Source: Thermoplasmata archaeon
GTDB lineage: Archaea; Thermoplasmatota; Thermoplasmata; Lutacidiplasmatales; UBA184
DNA: 64,000 nucleotides
Direction: 5' to 3'
NCBI GenBank assembly: GCA_028864975.1
Contig: JAGWLG010000001.1
Span: 154,980 to 218,979, forward strand
Made by a program: the position numbers and the translations under genes
The notes under the pieces: generated by a model
The model's input: the letters and a program-made list of their open reading frames with translations, nothing else
Told to the model about the DNA's origin: nothing
Database searches by the model: none
Shown: positions 37,036 through 45,755 of the stretch, in pieces
Layout: each line of letters starts with the position of its first letter
How positions within the stretch are numbered: the first letter of the stretch is position 1

Positions 37036-37806
37036 CTACTGGCCCACGAACCCGGGCACGCCGGTGGTTTCGCGCCGGCTCAGCACCTTGGTCAGGCCCC
37101 GTCGGAGCAGCTCAAGAGTGGTCGAGCGGCTGACGCCCAGTTCGGCCGCGACCTCTCGGAGCCCCGAGCGTCGGGGATGATCGAAGTACCCCATCCGGAA
37201 AGCGGTCTCCACGGCCCGTTCCTGACGAGAGGTCATCTCGGCCTCGGGTGCGATACCGCCGACTCGGAGGAGCGCGGAGGACCCGTCGTGAGGTCCGAAG
37301 ACCTTCAAGAGGGCCTTGGCCCGAGGTGACATCCGAGGCAGAAGGAGGCTCCATTCCTCTTCCTCTTCGTCCTTCCCCCCGTTCGAGCGAGGGAACAGGG
37401 GGCAGGTGGTGCAGACCGCCCCGACATGGAACACGGCTGCGCAGGCTGCAGGGGTCGGCTCGATGGACCAGATCAAGGCCCGGTGCGGGGCCCGTTGGTC
37501 GATGGCGATCGAGCCCCTTGAGGAGGAGCGGCGTGCAAGGCGAAGGATCGCATCCATCTGGGAGGGTTCGCCCGCCACTTCGACGACCCTGAGCATCTTC
37601 CCGTCCCCCGGCCCGGTGGGGCGGCACAGGAGGACTCGAGCGCGGGCATCGAAGCGCTCGACCATCTGCCGCATCCAGTGGGTCGAGTGAGGAGATTTCA
37701 GTCGCACCTCGACGAAGGAACCTCCCGAGGTGTCCGAGGCGACGTTCCGGCCCTGGGGGCCACGGTTCGGACTGCGGGGTCTCACGGAAACGGCTCGTTC
37801 AGGCAT
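37036..37806 (-). CDS. Bat-type (bacterio-opsin activator) HTH transcriptional regulator
   Basis: C-terminal MTSRQERAVETAFRMGYFDHPRRSGLREVAAELGVSRSTTLELLRRG. Confidence 0.92.
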   Translation of the reverse strand: MPERAVSVRPRSPNRGPQGRNVASDTSGGSFVEVRLKSPHSTHWMRQMVERFDARARVLLCRPTGPGDGKMLRVVEVAGEPSQMDAILRLARRSSSRGSIAIDQRAPHRALIWSIEPTPAACAAVFHVGAVCTTCPLFPRSNGGKDEEEEEWSLLLPRMSPRAKALLKVFGPHDGSSALLRVGGIAPEAEMTSRQERAVETAFRMGYFDHPRRSGLREVAAELGVSRSTTLELLRRGLTKVLSRRETTGVPGFVGQ

Positions 37807-37852
37807 GGGTCCTCTCAGCCTCCTGACCGGTGAGGGAGAATATGAGTCGGAA

Positions 37853-37868
37853 GTGAAATCGGATTCAC
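37853..37868. promoter_or_regulatory. Perfect dyad GTGAA-ATCGGA-TTCAC (site 13)
   Basis: 47 bp upstream of Bat-HTH start 37806; 24-nt block (37853-37876) 21/24 identical to site 1 in reverse orientation. Confidence 0.65.
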
Positions 37869-37948
37869 CTGACCGGTGCGGCACATCCCGGCCCTGTCGA
37901 AGTCTCTTCCTCGAAACGGGGGTTCTGTCCGTTCCTCCCGTCGCTTCC

Positions 37949-38290
37949 CTACCGTGGCGGGTCTGAACCAGGACGGGACGTCGGGACCTGAGGGGACCAG
38001 GTCTGGATCGAGGCCTTGCCCTCCCGCATAACGAGCCTCAAGACCTGCTCCACAAGCTCGGGGTCAACGTCGTTGACCAGAGCCCACGCTCTCGCGCGCC
38101 GGAACACCTGACGTTCCTGGGCACGGTCCTCAGCCGGAACTAGGTGCTCTCGCTTCCAGGCTTGGAGCTCGGCAACCTCGTGGAGCCGCAAGGCGATGGC
38201 CGCAACCAAGAGGCGGTCCGCTCGAGCGATTCGGTCGCGGAACGCCGCCAGGTCGGATACCGTCGATCGTTCCGAGGGCCGGTCGAGCAC
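37949..38290 (-). CDS. Chorismate mutase type II-like protein
   Basis: LAAFRDRIARADRLLVAAIALRLHEVAELQAWKREH ... DVDPELVEQVLRLVM. Confidence 0.75.
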   Translation of the reverse strand: MLDRPSERSTVSDLAAFRDRIARADRLLVAAIALRLHEVAELQAWKREHLVPAEDRAQERQVFRRARAWALVNDVDPELVEQVLRLVMREGKASIQTWSPQVPTSRPGSDPPR

Positions 38291-38375
38291 GATGGTGCGA
38301 ACCGCAGGGAGGAAAGGCCCGTTCGCCGCACCGGTTCGGCCGCTCTGTTAGGTGGGAGCGAATGGTCGCTCGGTC

Positions 38376-39566
38376 ATGGAGCTCGTCCTCGCGACCAACT
38401 TCGATGACCGGCTTGTCGAGCGGGTGCGGGAGCTGCCCGTTACCACCTTCTTCGGCGGATTCCCGACGTCGCTCACTGGAGGGGGGCGCCCTCCCTACAT
38501 CCTCCCGTCCGTCACCGAGGACCGCTTCGCGGAGCACCTCGAGGTCATTCATCGACGCGACCGAAGGTTCTTCGCGACCTTGAACACCAACGACCTGGGG
38601 CTCAAGGAATACGAACCGGATTTCCTGGATCGGTTCCGAGCGGAGGCGAACTACCTGCTCGACCTCGGGGTCGATGGGTTCGTAGTGGCGATCCCTCTCC
38701 TGCTCGAGATCCTCCGTTCGGACCACCCCCACGTGCCGGTATCGGCATCGACGTTCGCTCGACTTCGCACTGTCAATCAGGCGATGTACTTCCGCCGGAT
38801 GGGGGCCGAGCACGTCATCCTGGAAGAAGGGAACCGGGACTTCCAGCTCATTCGCGGCCTTACCAAGGCCAAAGTCCCGGTCGAGGTCCTTGTCAACCAG
38901 ACCTGCATCCGCGACTGTCCGTACCGCGCGCACCATCTCAACACTAGCTCGCTCTGCTCTCAAGAGGGATCGTCCCCGATCTGGTTCGAGCACCCGATCC
39001 TCCAGTGCGGGCTTGAGGTGATACGCGACCCCACGAAGCTGGTCTCGTCGATCTGGGTCCGTCCAGAGGACCTCGCGGTCTACGAGGAGGCGGGGGTCCA
39101 CCGTTTCAAGATCTCGGGGCGCAACCGTTCGACCGACTGGCTCGTCAAGGTCGCCCAGGCCTATACCTCAAGGAAGTACGAAGGCAATTTGCTCGACATC
39201 CTGAGCTTCGTGCAGGTGAAGGCCCCGAGCCAGGCGCTCGAGGTCGCAGCCCGGGGCCCCTCCCCAACCCCCAAGGATGTCGAAGCTCTCCAGAAGGCGT
39301 TCCGACCTCTCCAGGACGTTCGGATCGACAACCAAGCATTCCCTCCTGGCTTCATGCGCCGCATCGCCGAGACCGATTGTGAGCACCTCTCGTGCGAGAG
39401 CTGCCGATACTGCGCCTCCGTGGCAGAGAAGGTCGTCCGGATCGGCGGCGCCCCACCCTCTCGCTACCATCCCCCGGCAGCGGTCCCGCCCTCGTTCCGT
39501 GTGCTTCCGAGCTTCGGCGGAGCCCCGGCCCCGGCGAAGGACAGGCTGGAGATGAGGGCGAGGTGA
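38376..39566 (+). CDS. Peptidase U32-family protein (UbiU/YhbU-like)
   Basis: TLNTNDLG; LLDLGVDGFVVAIPLLLEILR; VEVLVNQTCIRDCPYRAHH...CSQ; FKISGRNRSTDWL. Confidence 0.8.
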   Translation: MELVLATNFDDRLVERVRELPVTTFFGGFPTSLTGGGRPPYILPSVTEDRFAEHLEVIHRRDRRFFATLNTNDLGLKEYEPDFLDRFRAEANYLLDLGVDGFVVAIPLLLEILRSDHPHVPVSASTFARLRTVNQAMYFRRMGAEHVILEEGNRDFQLIRGLTKAKVPVEVLVNQTCIRDCPYRAHHLNTSSLCSQEGSSPIWFEHPILQCGLEVIRDPTKLVSSIWVRPEDLAVYEEAGVHRFKISGRNRSTDWLVKVAQAYTSRKYEGNLLDILSFVQVKAPSQALEVAARGPSPTPKDVEALQKAFRPLQDVRIDNQAFPPGFMRRIAETDCEHLSCESCRYCASVAEKVVRIGGAPPSRYHPPAAVPPSFRVLPSFGGAPAPAKDRLEMRAR

Positions 39567-39568
39567 GG

Positions 39569-40282
39569 ATGTCGACGATCTCGGGTCGGACGGGCGCCGC
39601 GGCTCCGGGAGGAGGTCCCGGCGCGAGCCATACCGGTCGGGCGAACGATGTAAGCCGTGAGCTCACGTCACCCGAGACGCGGCACATGACCTCCGGATAC
39701 GACCCGATACGCACCCTGATGGACGAGCATGAAGGCTTCCTAGCACGCGTAGAGGCCATGCGGCACACCTGGCGCTCGGCGCTGAAAGGGCGCAACCGCG
39801 TCAGCACGCTTCCTGGTCAAGTGGCGGCGTTCGCTCGGTTCCTTGCGCGAGACCTTGACGAGCTTCATGCGGCCAAGGAAGAGCGCGCGCTCTTCCCCGT
39901 GATCGCTCGCCATCTACCCTCCGAGGGTGGCCCCGTCGGGGTCATGCTCGGAGAGCATGAGCTGCTGCGCGGTTTCCAAGCCACCCTGGCGAAGAGTGGT
40001 GACACCCTGACCTCCGATCCCTCCGACGAGCGGGCGGTGGCTACGACCACCCGGGTCCTCTCTGAGATCGAGTCGCTCCTCTCCCAGCACTTCGTCAAGG
40101 AGGACTTCGTCCTCTTCCCGACGGCCCAGGAGATCCTGTCGAAGAACGAGCTCGCCGAAGTGTCCCGGGTCTGCCTGGAGATCGAGGCCGCCTACGAGGA
40201 GCGCTACGGCCAGAGCCCGTTGCTGCTGAGTGCGGGGGTAGGCCTCCCCTCCGAGGGCTCCCGGGGCCTCGCCAGGTCCTAG
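39569..40282 (+). CDS. Hemerythrin HHE cation-binding domain protein
   Basis: IRTLMDEHEGFLARVEAM, DELHAAKEERALFPVI, MLGEHELLRGF, LLSQHFVKEDFVLFPTA. Confidence 0.92.
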   Translation: MSTISGRTGAAAPGGGPGASHTGRANDVSRELTSPETRHMTSGYDPIRTLMDEHEGFLARVEAMRHTWRSALKGRNRVSTLPGQVAAFARFLARDLDELHAAKEERALFPVIARHLPSEGGPVGVMLGEHELLRGFQATLAKSGDTLTSDPSDERAVATTTRVLSEIESLLSQHFVKEDFVLFPTAQEILSKNELAEVSRVCLEIEAAYEERYGQSPLLLSAGVGLPSEGSRGLARS

Positions 40283-40421
40283 GCCGGACCTCCGATATCG
40301 GCCAGGGGCCCGCCCGGTTCCGAGCGAGAAGAGCGCAACTCTATCGTGGCCCGTCGAACCGTACCGGTGCGGCTGAATCGCCATTCTTGACCCCCACCTC
40401 CCCGGAGCGGAGCGTAACATC

Positions 40422-41564
40422 TTGTCGGTCTTGGCACCCGAACGAACGTCCCGCGCCCCCTCGGCACCCTCGTCCTCGGACCACCGCCCCGCGCCTCGGT
40501 TCTCTGGCGCGCGGGAGCTCAAGGATGTACGCTACGCCGTCAGCGGGGGAGTAGCTCGAGTGACGCTCGACCGTCCCTCGTCTTACAATGCCTACACCAC
40601 CGGGACCCTGGAGGAGCTCGCGTGGGCTGTCCAGGAGGCCGCTTTCGATGACAAGGTCGGAGTGGTCGTTCTCACCGGCGCGGGCGAGCGCGCCTTCTGC
40701 ACTGGGGGTGATGTCAAGGAGTACGCCGAGCACTACACACGCCGTCCTCATGACTACTGGAAGTACATGGCCCACTTTGCCCGCGCCGTCGAGTCCCTTC
40801 TCTCGTGCGGGAAGCCCACGATCGCAAGGTTGAATGGCATCACGGTGGGGGGCGGCAACGAGCTCCACCTCGCCTGCGACCTCTCCGTCGCAGCCTCGCA
40901 CATCTATCTCGGCCAGGTCGGCGTCGGCGTGGGCTCGGTCGCGTGTGGCGGCGCGACCCAGTGGCTCCCCCTCGCGGTCGGAGACCGACGTGCGCGCAGG
41001 ATGCTCCTGCTCAACGAGCGCGTTCCGGCCCGACGGGCCGAGGAGTGGGGGCTCGTCTCCCAGGTCGTCCCCTCGGTGCGGGCGGGGGATAAGCTCCTCG
41101 AGGATCCCAGCGCGGAAGAGAGGGAGTTTGCCCTTCAGAGGAAGAACGGTTATTCGATCGACCTCGGCCCGCTCGACCGTGCCGTGGAGGAGCTCTCCCG
41201 CCAGCTGCTCGAGAAGTTCCCCGAGTGCTTGAGATACACCAAAGCCCAGACGAACTTTTGGAAGGAGCTCGCTTGGCACCAGACCGTGCCGCACGCGCAA
41301 GAGTGGCTCAGCCTGCATTTCGCTTCGCCCGAAGTGCACGAGGGCATGGGAGCCTTCGTCGAGAAGCGTCGGACCCAAGTCCCAGCCCTTCGCGAGCGAC
41401 GCGCCACCGGTGACGGCGCAGACTATTTCCACGGGCCGCTCACTTCGAAGTGCCCGAAGTGTGGAGCGGGCCATCTGCCCGAAGCGATGACCTTCTGTGG
41501 GTTCTGCGGAGCTCCGCTCCCACCTGCGGCCTCTTCGTCCCCCTCGGCCGGGGGGTCCCGATAG
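40422..41564 (+). CDS. oah: 6-oxocyclohex-1-ene-1-carbonyl-CoA hydrolase with C-terminal zinc ribbon
   Basis: RPSSYNAYTTGTLEEL, FCTGGDVKEYAEHYTRRPHDYWKYM, GGGNELHLACDLSVA, FPECLRYTKAQTNFWK; C-terminal CPKCGAGHLPEAMTFCGFCG; TTG start inferred. Confidence 0.88.
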   Translation: MSVLAPERTSRAPSAPSSSDHRPAPRFSGARELKDVRYAVSGGVARVTLDRPSSYNAYTTGTLEELAWAVQEAAFDDKVGVVVLTGAGERAFCTGGDVKEYAEHYTRRPHDYWKYMAHFARAVESLLSCGKPTIARLNGITVGGGNELHLACDLSVAASHIYLGQVGVGVGSVACGGATQWLPLAVGDRRARRMLLLNERVPARRAEEWGLVSQVVPSVRAGDKLLEDPSAEEREFALQRKNGYSIDLGPLDRAVEELSRQLLEKFPECLRYTKAQTNFWKELAWHQTVPHAQEWLSLHFASPEVHEGMGAFVEKRRTQVPALRERRATGDGADYFHGPLTSKCPKCGAGHLPEAMTFCGFCGAPLPPAASSSPSAGGSR

Positions 41565-41572
41565 GAGGGGTC

Positions 41573-42904
41573 GTGGCCGGATCCAGCTCCACCCCAGCAC
41601 CCGGTCCCGCGGTTCCGTCGTTGACCGGTGCGGCGAGTTCGCCGGGATTCCTTCACGACGCGCGCGAACAGCAGCGCCAGATGGTCGACCGCTACTACGC
41701 GGAGCTGGACCAGGCAGAGAAGGAGAAGCGGCCGGTCGCCTACATGCTGGTCGGGGGGAACCTGACCGAGATCGTTCGCTCGTTCGGGTACGAGGTGGTC
41801 TTCCCCGAGATCGTCGCCCTCAACTGCGCGATCAAGCACAAGTCGCTCGACTACATCCTCCAGGCGGAGGCGCAAGGGTACGGGCTGGACGTCTGTGGCT
41901 ACGTGAAGAACGACCTTGGCCTGCAGGCCCTAGGAGGGAACACGCCTTTCGGGCACATCCCGAAACCCGACCTCCTCGTCTGCAGTTTCTCCGGTTGCTA
42001 CGTCTACATCAAGTGGTGGGAAGCGCTCGCCGAGACCCTCAACGCCCCGCTGTTCAACTTCGATGTCCCGTACCAGCGGACCGAGAAGCCGCTCAAGGAG
42101 GACATCGAGTACATGGTGGCGCAGCTCTGGGACTTCATCCACCTCCTCGAGAAGCGTACCGGTCGCTCCTTTGACATGGCGGAGCTCAAGCGGGTCCTGG
42201 AGCGCAGCCGTCGGGCCGAGGAGCTCTGGGTGAAGTACCTCGAGGCCGGCAAGCACCGCCCCTCCCCCATCGAGGCGTACTTCGAGGCGGTCTTCTACAT
42301 GTTCCCGATCAACGTCCTTCGGGGGACCGACCAGGCGGTCCGCTTCTACGAGACGGTCAACGCCGAGGTCGAGACCCGGGTCAAGGAAGGGACCTATCCC
42401 GTTCCGGAGGAGAAGGTCCGTCTCGTGGTCGAGGGCGTCCCTCCCTACACGAACTACCGGACTTTCTGGGACTTCTTCCGTAAGTGGGGCGCCGTCAGCG
42501 TGGCCGCGACCTATCCGAAGGTGGGGGGGCTCTTTGACATGGGGTTCTACCACGACCCGTCGCGCCCGCTCGAGAGCATCGCGGAGTACAGTCTTGGCGC
42601 CTATGTCAATCAGAACTGGCCGCTCCGTCGTCAGCTCATCCGGCAGTACATCAAGGACTACCAAGCGGACGCCGTCGTGATCCACGGGATCAAGTCGTGC
42701 CGGTCCTTCACGGCGGGCCAGGGGGACCTACGGGACTGGCTGATCCACGAGACAGGGACCCCCACGCTCTACCTCGAGTCCGACCACGAGGACCCGCGCT
42801 ACTTCGCCCCTGCACAGATCAAGAACCGGATGGACGCCTTCTTCGAGTCCTTGGACCAGCGCAGAAGTTCCGCGGCCGCGACCCCCGGGAGGTCTACCCC
42901 ATGA
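41573..42904 (+). CDS. bcrB: Benzoyl-CoA reductase subunit B (2-hydroxyacyl-CoA dehydratase D-component family)
   Basis: CGYVKNDLGLQALGGNTPFGHIPKPDLLVCSFSGCYVYIKWWEALAE; HGIKSCRSFTAGQGDLRDWL; GTG start inferred. Confidence 0.88.
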   Translation: MAGSSSTPAPGPAVPSLTGAASSPGFLHDAREQQRQMVDRYYAELDQAEKEKRPVAYMLVGGNLTEIVRSFGYEVVFPEIVALNCAIKHKSLDYILQAEAQGYGLDVCGYVKNDLGLQALGGNTPFGHIPKPDLLVCSFSGCYVYIKWWEALAETLNAPLFNFDVPYQRTEKPLKEDIEYMVAQLWDFIHLLEKRTGRSFDMAELKRVLERSRRAEELWVKYLEAGKHRPSPIEAYFEAVFYMFPINVLRGTDQAVRFYETVNAEVETRVKEGTYPVPEEKVRLVVEGVPPYTNYRTFWDFFRKWGAVSVAATYPKVGGLFDMGFYHDPSRPLESIAEYSLGAYVNQNWPLRRQLIRQYIKDYQADAVVIHGIKSCRSFTAGQGDLRDWLIHETGTPTLYLESDHEDPRYFAPAQIKNRMDAFFESLDQRRSSAAATPGRSTP

Positions 42905-43692
42905 AGGCTGCCGCGGGGATCGACATCGGATCCACCACCGCGAAGTGCGTCCTCCTCCGGGGGAAGGACATCATTGGCCGCTCGCTCAACCCGGTCGGCG
43001 TCAACATCGTCCGAGATGCCGAGGAGGCGCTCCGCCTCGCCCTGCAGGATGCCCGTCTCGACCGCTCGGAGGTGGGGTTCGTCACCGGGACCGGGTACGG
43101 TCGGTTCAAGATCTCCTTCGGTCAGCTCACGGTGACAGAGATCTCTTGCCACGCGAAGGGCGCGCACTTCCTCTTCCCAGGGACCCGTCTGGTCATCGAC
43201 ATCGGTGGGCAGGACACCAAGGCTATCCGCGTCAACGAGAGGGGCGAGGTCGCAGACTTCGCGATGAACGACAAGTGCGCGGCAGGAACGGGGCGATTCC
43301 TGGATGTCTGTGCGGGGGCCCTCGGCTACGATGTCGCGGAGATCGGGCCGATATCGATGGAGGCACGACATCCGGTCAAGGTCACGAGCACCTGTACCGT
43401 CTTTGCCGAGAGCGAGGTCACTTCGCACGTATCTCGCGGGAAGGACCCCAAGGACATTCTTGCGGGGCTCCACGCGAGCATCGCGAACCGCACGCTTTCC
43501 CTGCTCCAGCGCGTGGGCATCGAACCTGAGGTCACCTTCACCGGCGGGGTCTCACGGAACGAAGGTATGGTCCGAGCGCTCTCGGCCCGCCTTGGCCTGC
43601 CGGTGAACGTCAGTCCGCTCTCCCAATACATGGGGGCGATCGGTGCGGCCCTCGCCGGGCAGGAACGATTGGACGGAGGTGTGGCATCATGA
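42901..43692 (+). CDS. bcrA: Benzoyl-CoA reductase subunit A (ASKHA ATPase, BcrA/BadF/BzdQ)
   Basis: AAGIDIGSTTAKCVLL; LVIDIGGQDTKAI; MNDKCAAGTGRFLDV; STCTVFAESEVTSHVS. Confidence 0.92.
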   Translation: MKAAAGIDIGSTTAKCVLLRGKDIIGRSLNPVGVNIVRDAEEALRLALQDARLDRSEVGFVTGTGYGRFKISFGQLTVTEISCHAKGAHFLFPGTRLVIDIGGQDTKAIRVNERGEVADFAMNDKCAAGTGRFLDVCAGALGYDVAEIGPISMEARHPVKVTSTCTVFAESEVTSHVSRGKDPKDILAGLHASIANRTLSLLQRVGIEPEVTFTGGVSRNEGMVRALSARLGLPVNVSPLSQYMGAIGAALAGQERLDGGVAS

Positions 43693-44495
43693 TCACCTGC
43701 GGGCTGGACCTCGGCTCGGGACTGATCAAGGGTGCGCTCCTGGAGGATGGTAGGAAGCTCTTGGCCACCGCTTCCCGACCGACGAAGGGGAACGCCACCC
43801 AGTCCGGCCAGCTCGTCATCGATGCTCTGGCGGAGGAACAGAATCTCATGACCGGCGACATCGCCTACCTCTGCACCACAGGGTTCGGGCGCTACATGTT
43901 CCCGACGCGCCAGCTCCAAGTGAGCGACATCACCTCCTCTGCTCGGGGCGCCGTCTTCTTGCGCCCGGGGACGCGGCACGTTCTCGACGTGGGCGCTCAG
44001 TCGTCCCGCGCGATCTCCGTCTCCGAGAAGGGCAAGGTCCTCAAGTTCAAGATGAACGAGAAGTGCGCCGCCGGTGCGGGGCGATTCGTCGAGCGTTGCT
44101 CGAAGTATCTGCAAGTGCCCCTGGAGGAGATGTCCTCGAAGGCCTTGACCGCGGAGAAGCCCAAGCTCATCTCTTCGGTCTGCGCGGTGCTCGCAGAGAC
44201 GGAGATCATCAACAACGTGGCGGAGGAGGTCCCTCTCGCGGACATCCTGATGGGGGTCTATCTCTCCCTCGCCCAGAGGGCGTACGCGCTCATGCGGTAC
44301 GTCTCGATCCAGCCCGAGATCACGCTGGTGGGGGGACTGGTCCACAGTGCGGCCATGGTCAAGGCGGTGGAGCAAACGACCAAGCTCAAGGTCAACGCGG
44401 TCCCCGAGGCGCACTTCGCGGCCGCCATCGGGGCCGGCCTCCTGGGACATCAACGCGCGCTCAAGCTCGCACGGGGCGGGGGGGTGGCAGCCTAG
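43689..44495 (+). CDS. bcrD: Benzoyl-CoA reductase subunit D (ASKHA ATPase, BcrD/BadG)
   Basis: TCGLDLGSGLIKGALL; VLDVGAQSSRAISV; MNEKCAAGAGRFVERC; SSVCAVLAETEIIN. Confidence 0.9.
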   Translation: MITCGLDLGSGLIKGALLEDGRKLLATASRPTKGNATQSGQLVIDALAEEQNLMTGDIAYLCTTGFGRYMFPTRQLQVSDITSSARGAVFLRPGTRHVLDVGAQSSRAISVSEKGKVLKFKMNEKCAAGAGRFVERCSKYLQVPLEEMSSKALTAEKPKLISSVCAVLAETEIINNVAEEVPLADILMGVYLSLAQRAYALMRYVSIQPEITLVGGLVHSAAMVKAVEQTTKLKVNAVPEAHFAAAIGAGLLGHQRALKLARGGGVAA

Positions 44496-45737
44496 ATGGC
44501 GCTCGTTCAGATACGGTCTCCCGGGAACGAGGACGCCCTTGCGGCTCCCTCTGGACTTGCGTTCAGCCCGGACCTGCGGGAGATCCGGGCCCTGCGTGGC
44601 CTCGACGAAACGGTCCGGATGGCACGCGAGCTCATCCAGGACAACACGTTCCCGACGGCCCGGGCCTGGGTGAAAGGCGGAGGCCACGCCGCGGCCTTCT
44701 TCCCGGTCTACACCCCGCAGGAGCTTGCCCATGCTCTCGGTCTGCTTCCGGTGACCCTTCACGGAGGCGGCGAAGAGCTCGAGATCACGCACGCCGATGC
44801 CGCGCTCGGATCGTTCCTCTGTTCCATCAGCAAGTCGACGCTGGAACTGGCGATCACGGGCCGACTTGACCCCTTCGGCGCCTTCGTCTTCCCCTACATC
44901 TGCGACGTGAGCCGGAATCTCGAGGGCATCTTCTCAAGACTACGGCCGAACGCCGTGACCCACATGCTCCACCTCCCCCAGAACTTCACTTCGTCCGCCG
45001 CCGTCCCCTTCCTGGTCGCCGAGTACCGGCGGCTCCTCGAAAAGCTCGAACGGGTCGCGAAGGAGAAATACGATCCGTCCGCGCTGACGGACAGCCTCCA
45101 GGTCTACCAGCAGAACCGAGACCTGCTTCGGCAGTTGACGGAGCTGCGTCGCAAGGAACCTTGGAAGCTCCCGTCGACCGAGCTCTACTTCCTCGAGCGT
45201 TTGGGCGACTTGGTCCCTGCCGAGGTCCAGACCCCGCTGCTTCGCCATGCGCTTGACGAAGCCCGAGAGCGGTCCCGTCCCAAGCGCGACGCGGTCCGCG
45301 TCCTCGTGGTGGGTCCCTTCTGTGAGCAGCCCACGCCCGACCTGCTGGCCCTTATCGAGGAAGCGGGCTGCTACGTGGTGGGCGACGAGTTCAACATGCT
45401 TCGCCGGTGGACCCCGAAGGTGGAGCTCTCGGGGGACCCTCTCGAGAACCTGGCCCGGGCCTACATCGAGAGCAAGGTCGACATCGGCGTGAGAGCAACT
45501 CCGATGCCGAAGGGCGAGTCGATCGTCGCCCGCGTGGGGGAGTCGGAGGCCCAGGGTGTCCTCTTCCTGACCGCGAAGTTCTGCGAACCTGCGCTCGAGG
45601 ACGTCGTGCTCTACCGTCGTGGCCTCGAAGAGAAGAAGGTACCCTACCTCCACCTGGAGTTCGAAGAGAAGTCGACCTCGTACGAGCAGTCGAGGCTCCA
45701 GGTGGAGACCTTCGTGGAGTCCGTGCTGTTCGATTGA
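44496..45737 (+). CDS. bcrC: Benzoyl-CoA reductase subunit C
   Basis: GSFLCSISKSTLELAITGRLDPFGAFVFPYICDVSRNLEGI; C-terminal FCEPALEDVVLYRRGLEEKKVPYLHLEFEEKSTSYEQSRLQVETFVE. Confidence 0.9.
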   Translation: MALVQIRSPGNEDALAAPSGLAFSPDLREIRALRGLDETVRMARELIQDNTFPTARAWVKGGGHAAAFFPVYTPQELAHALGLLPVTLHGGGEELEITHADAALGSFLCSISKSTLELAITGRLDPFGAFVFPYICDVSRNLEGIFSRLRPNAVTHMLHLPQNFTSSAAVPFLVAEYRRLLEKLERVAKEKYDPSALTDSLQVYQQNRDLLRQLTELRRKEPWKLPSTELYFLERLGDLVPAEVQTPLLRHALDEARERSRPKRDAVRVLVVGPFCEQPTPDLLALIEEAGCYVVGDEFNMLRRWTPKVELSGDPLENLARAYIESKVDIGVRATPMPKGESIVARVGESEAQGVLFLTAKFCEPALEDVVLYRRGLEEKKVPYLHLEFEEKSTSYEQSRLQVETFVESVLFD

Positions 45738-45755
45738 AGGCGGAGGGAACGGTTC

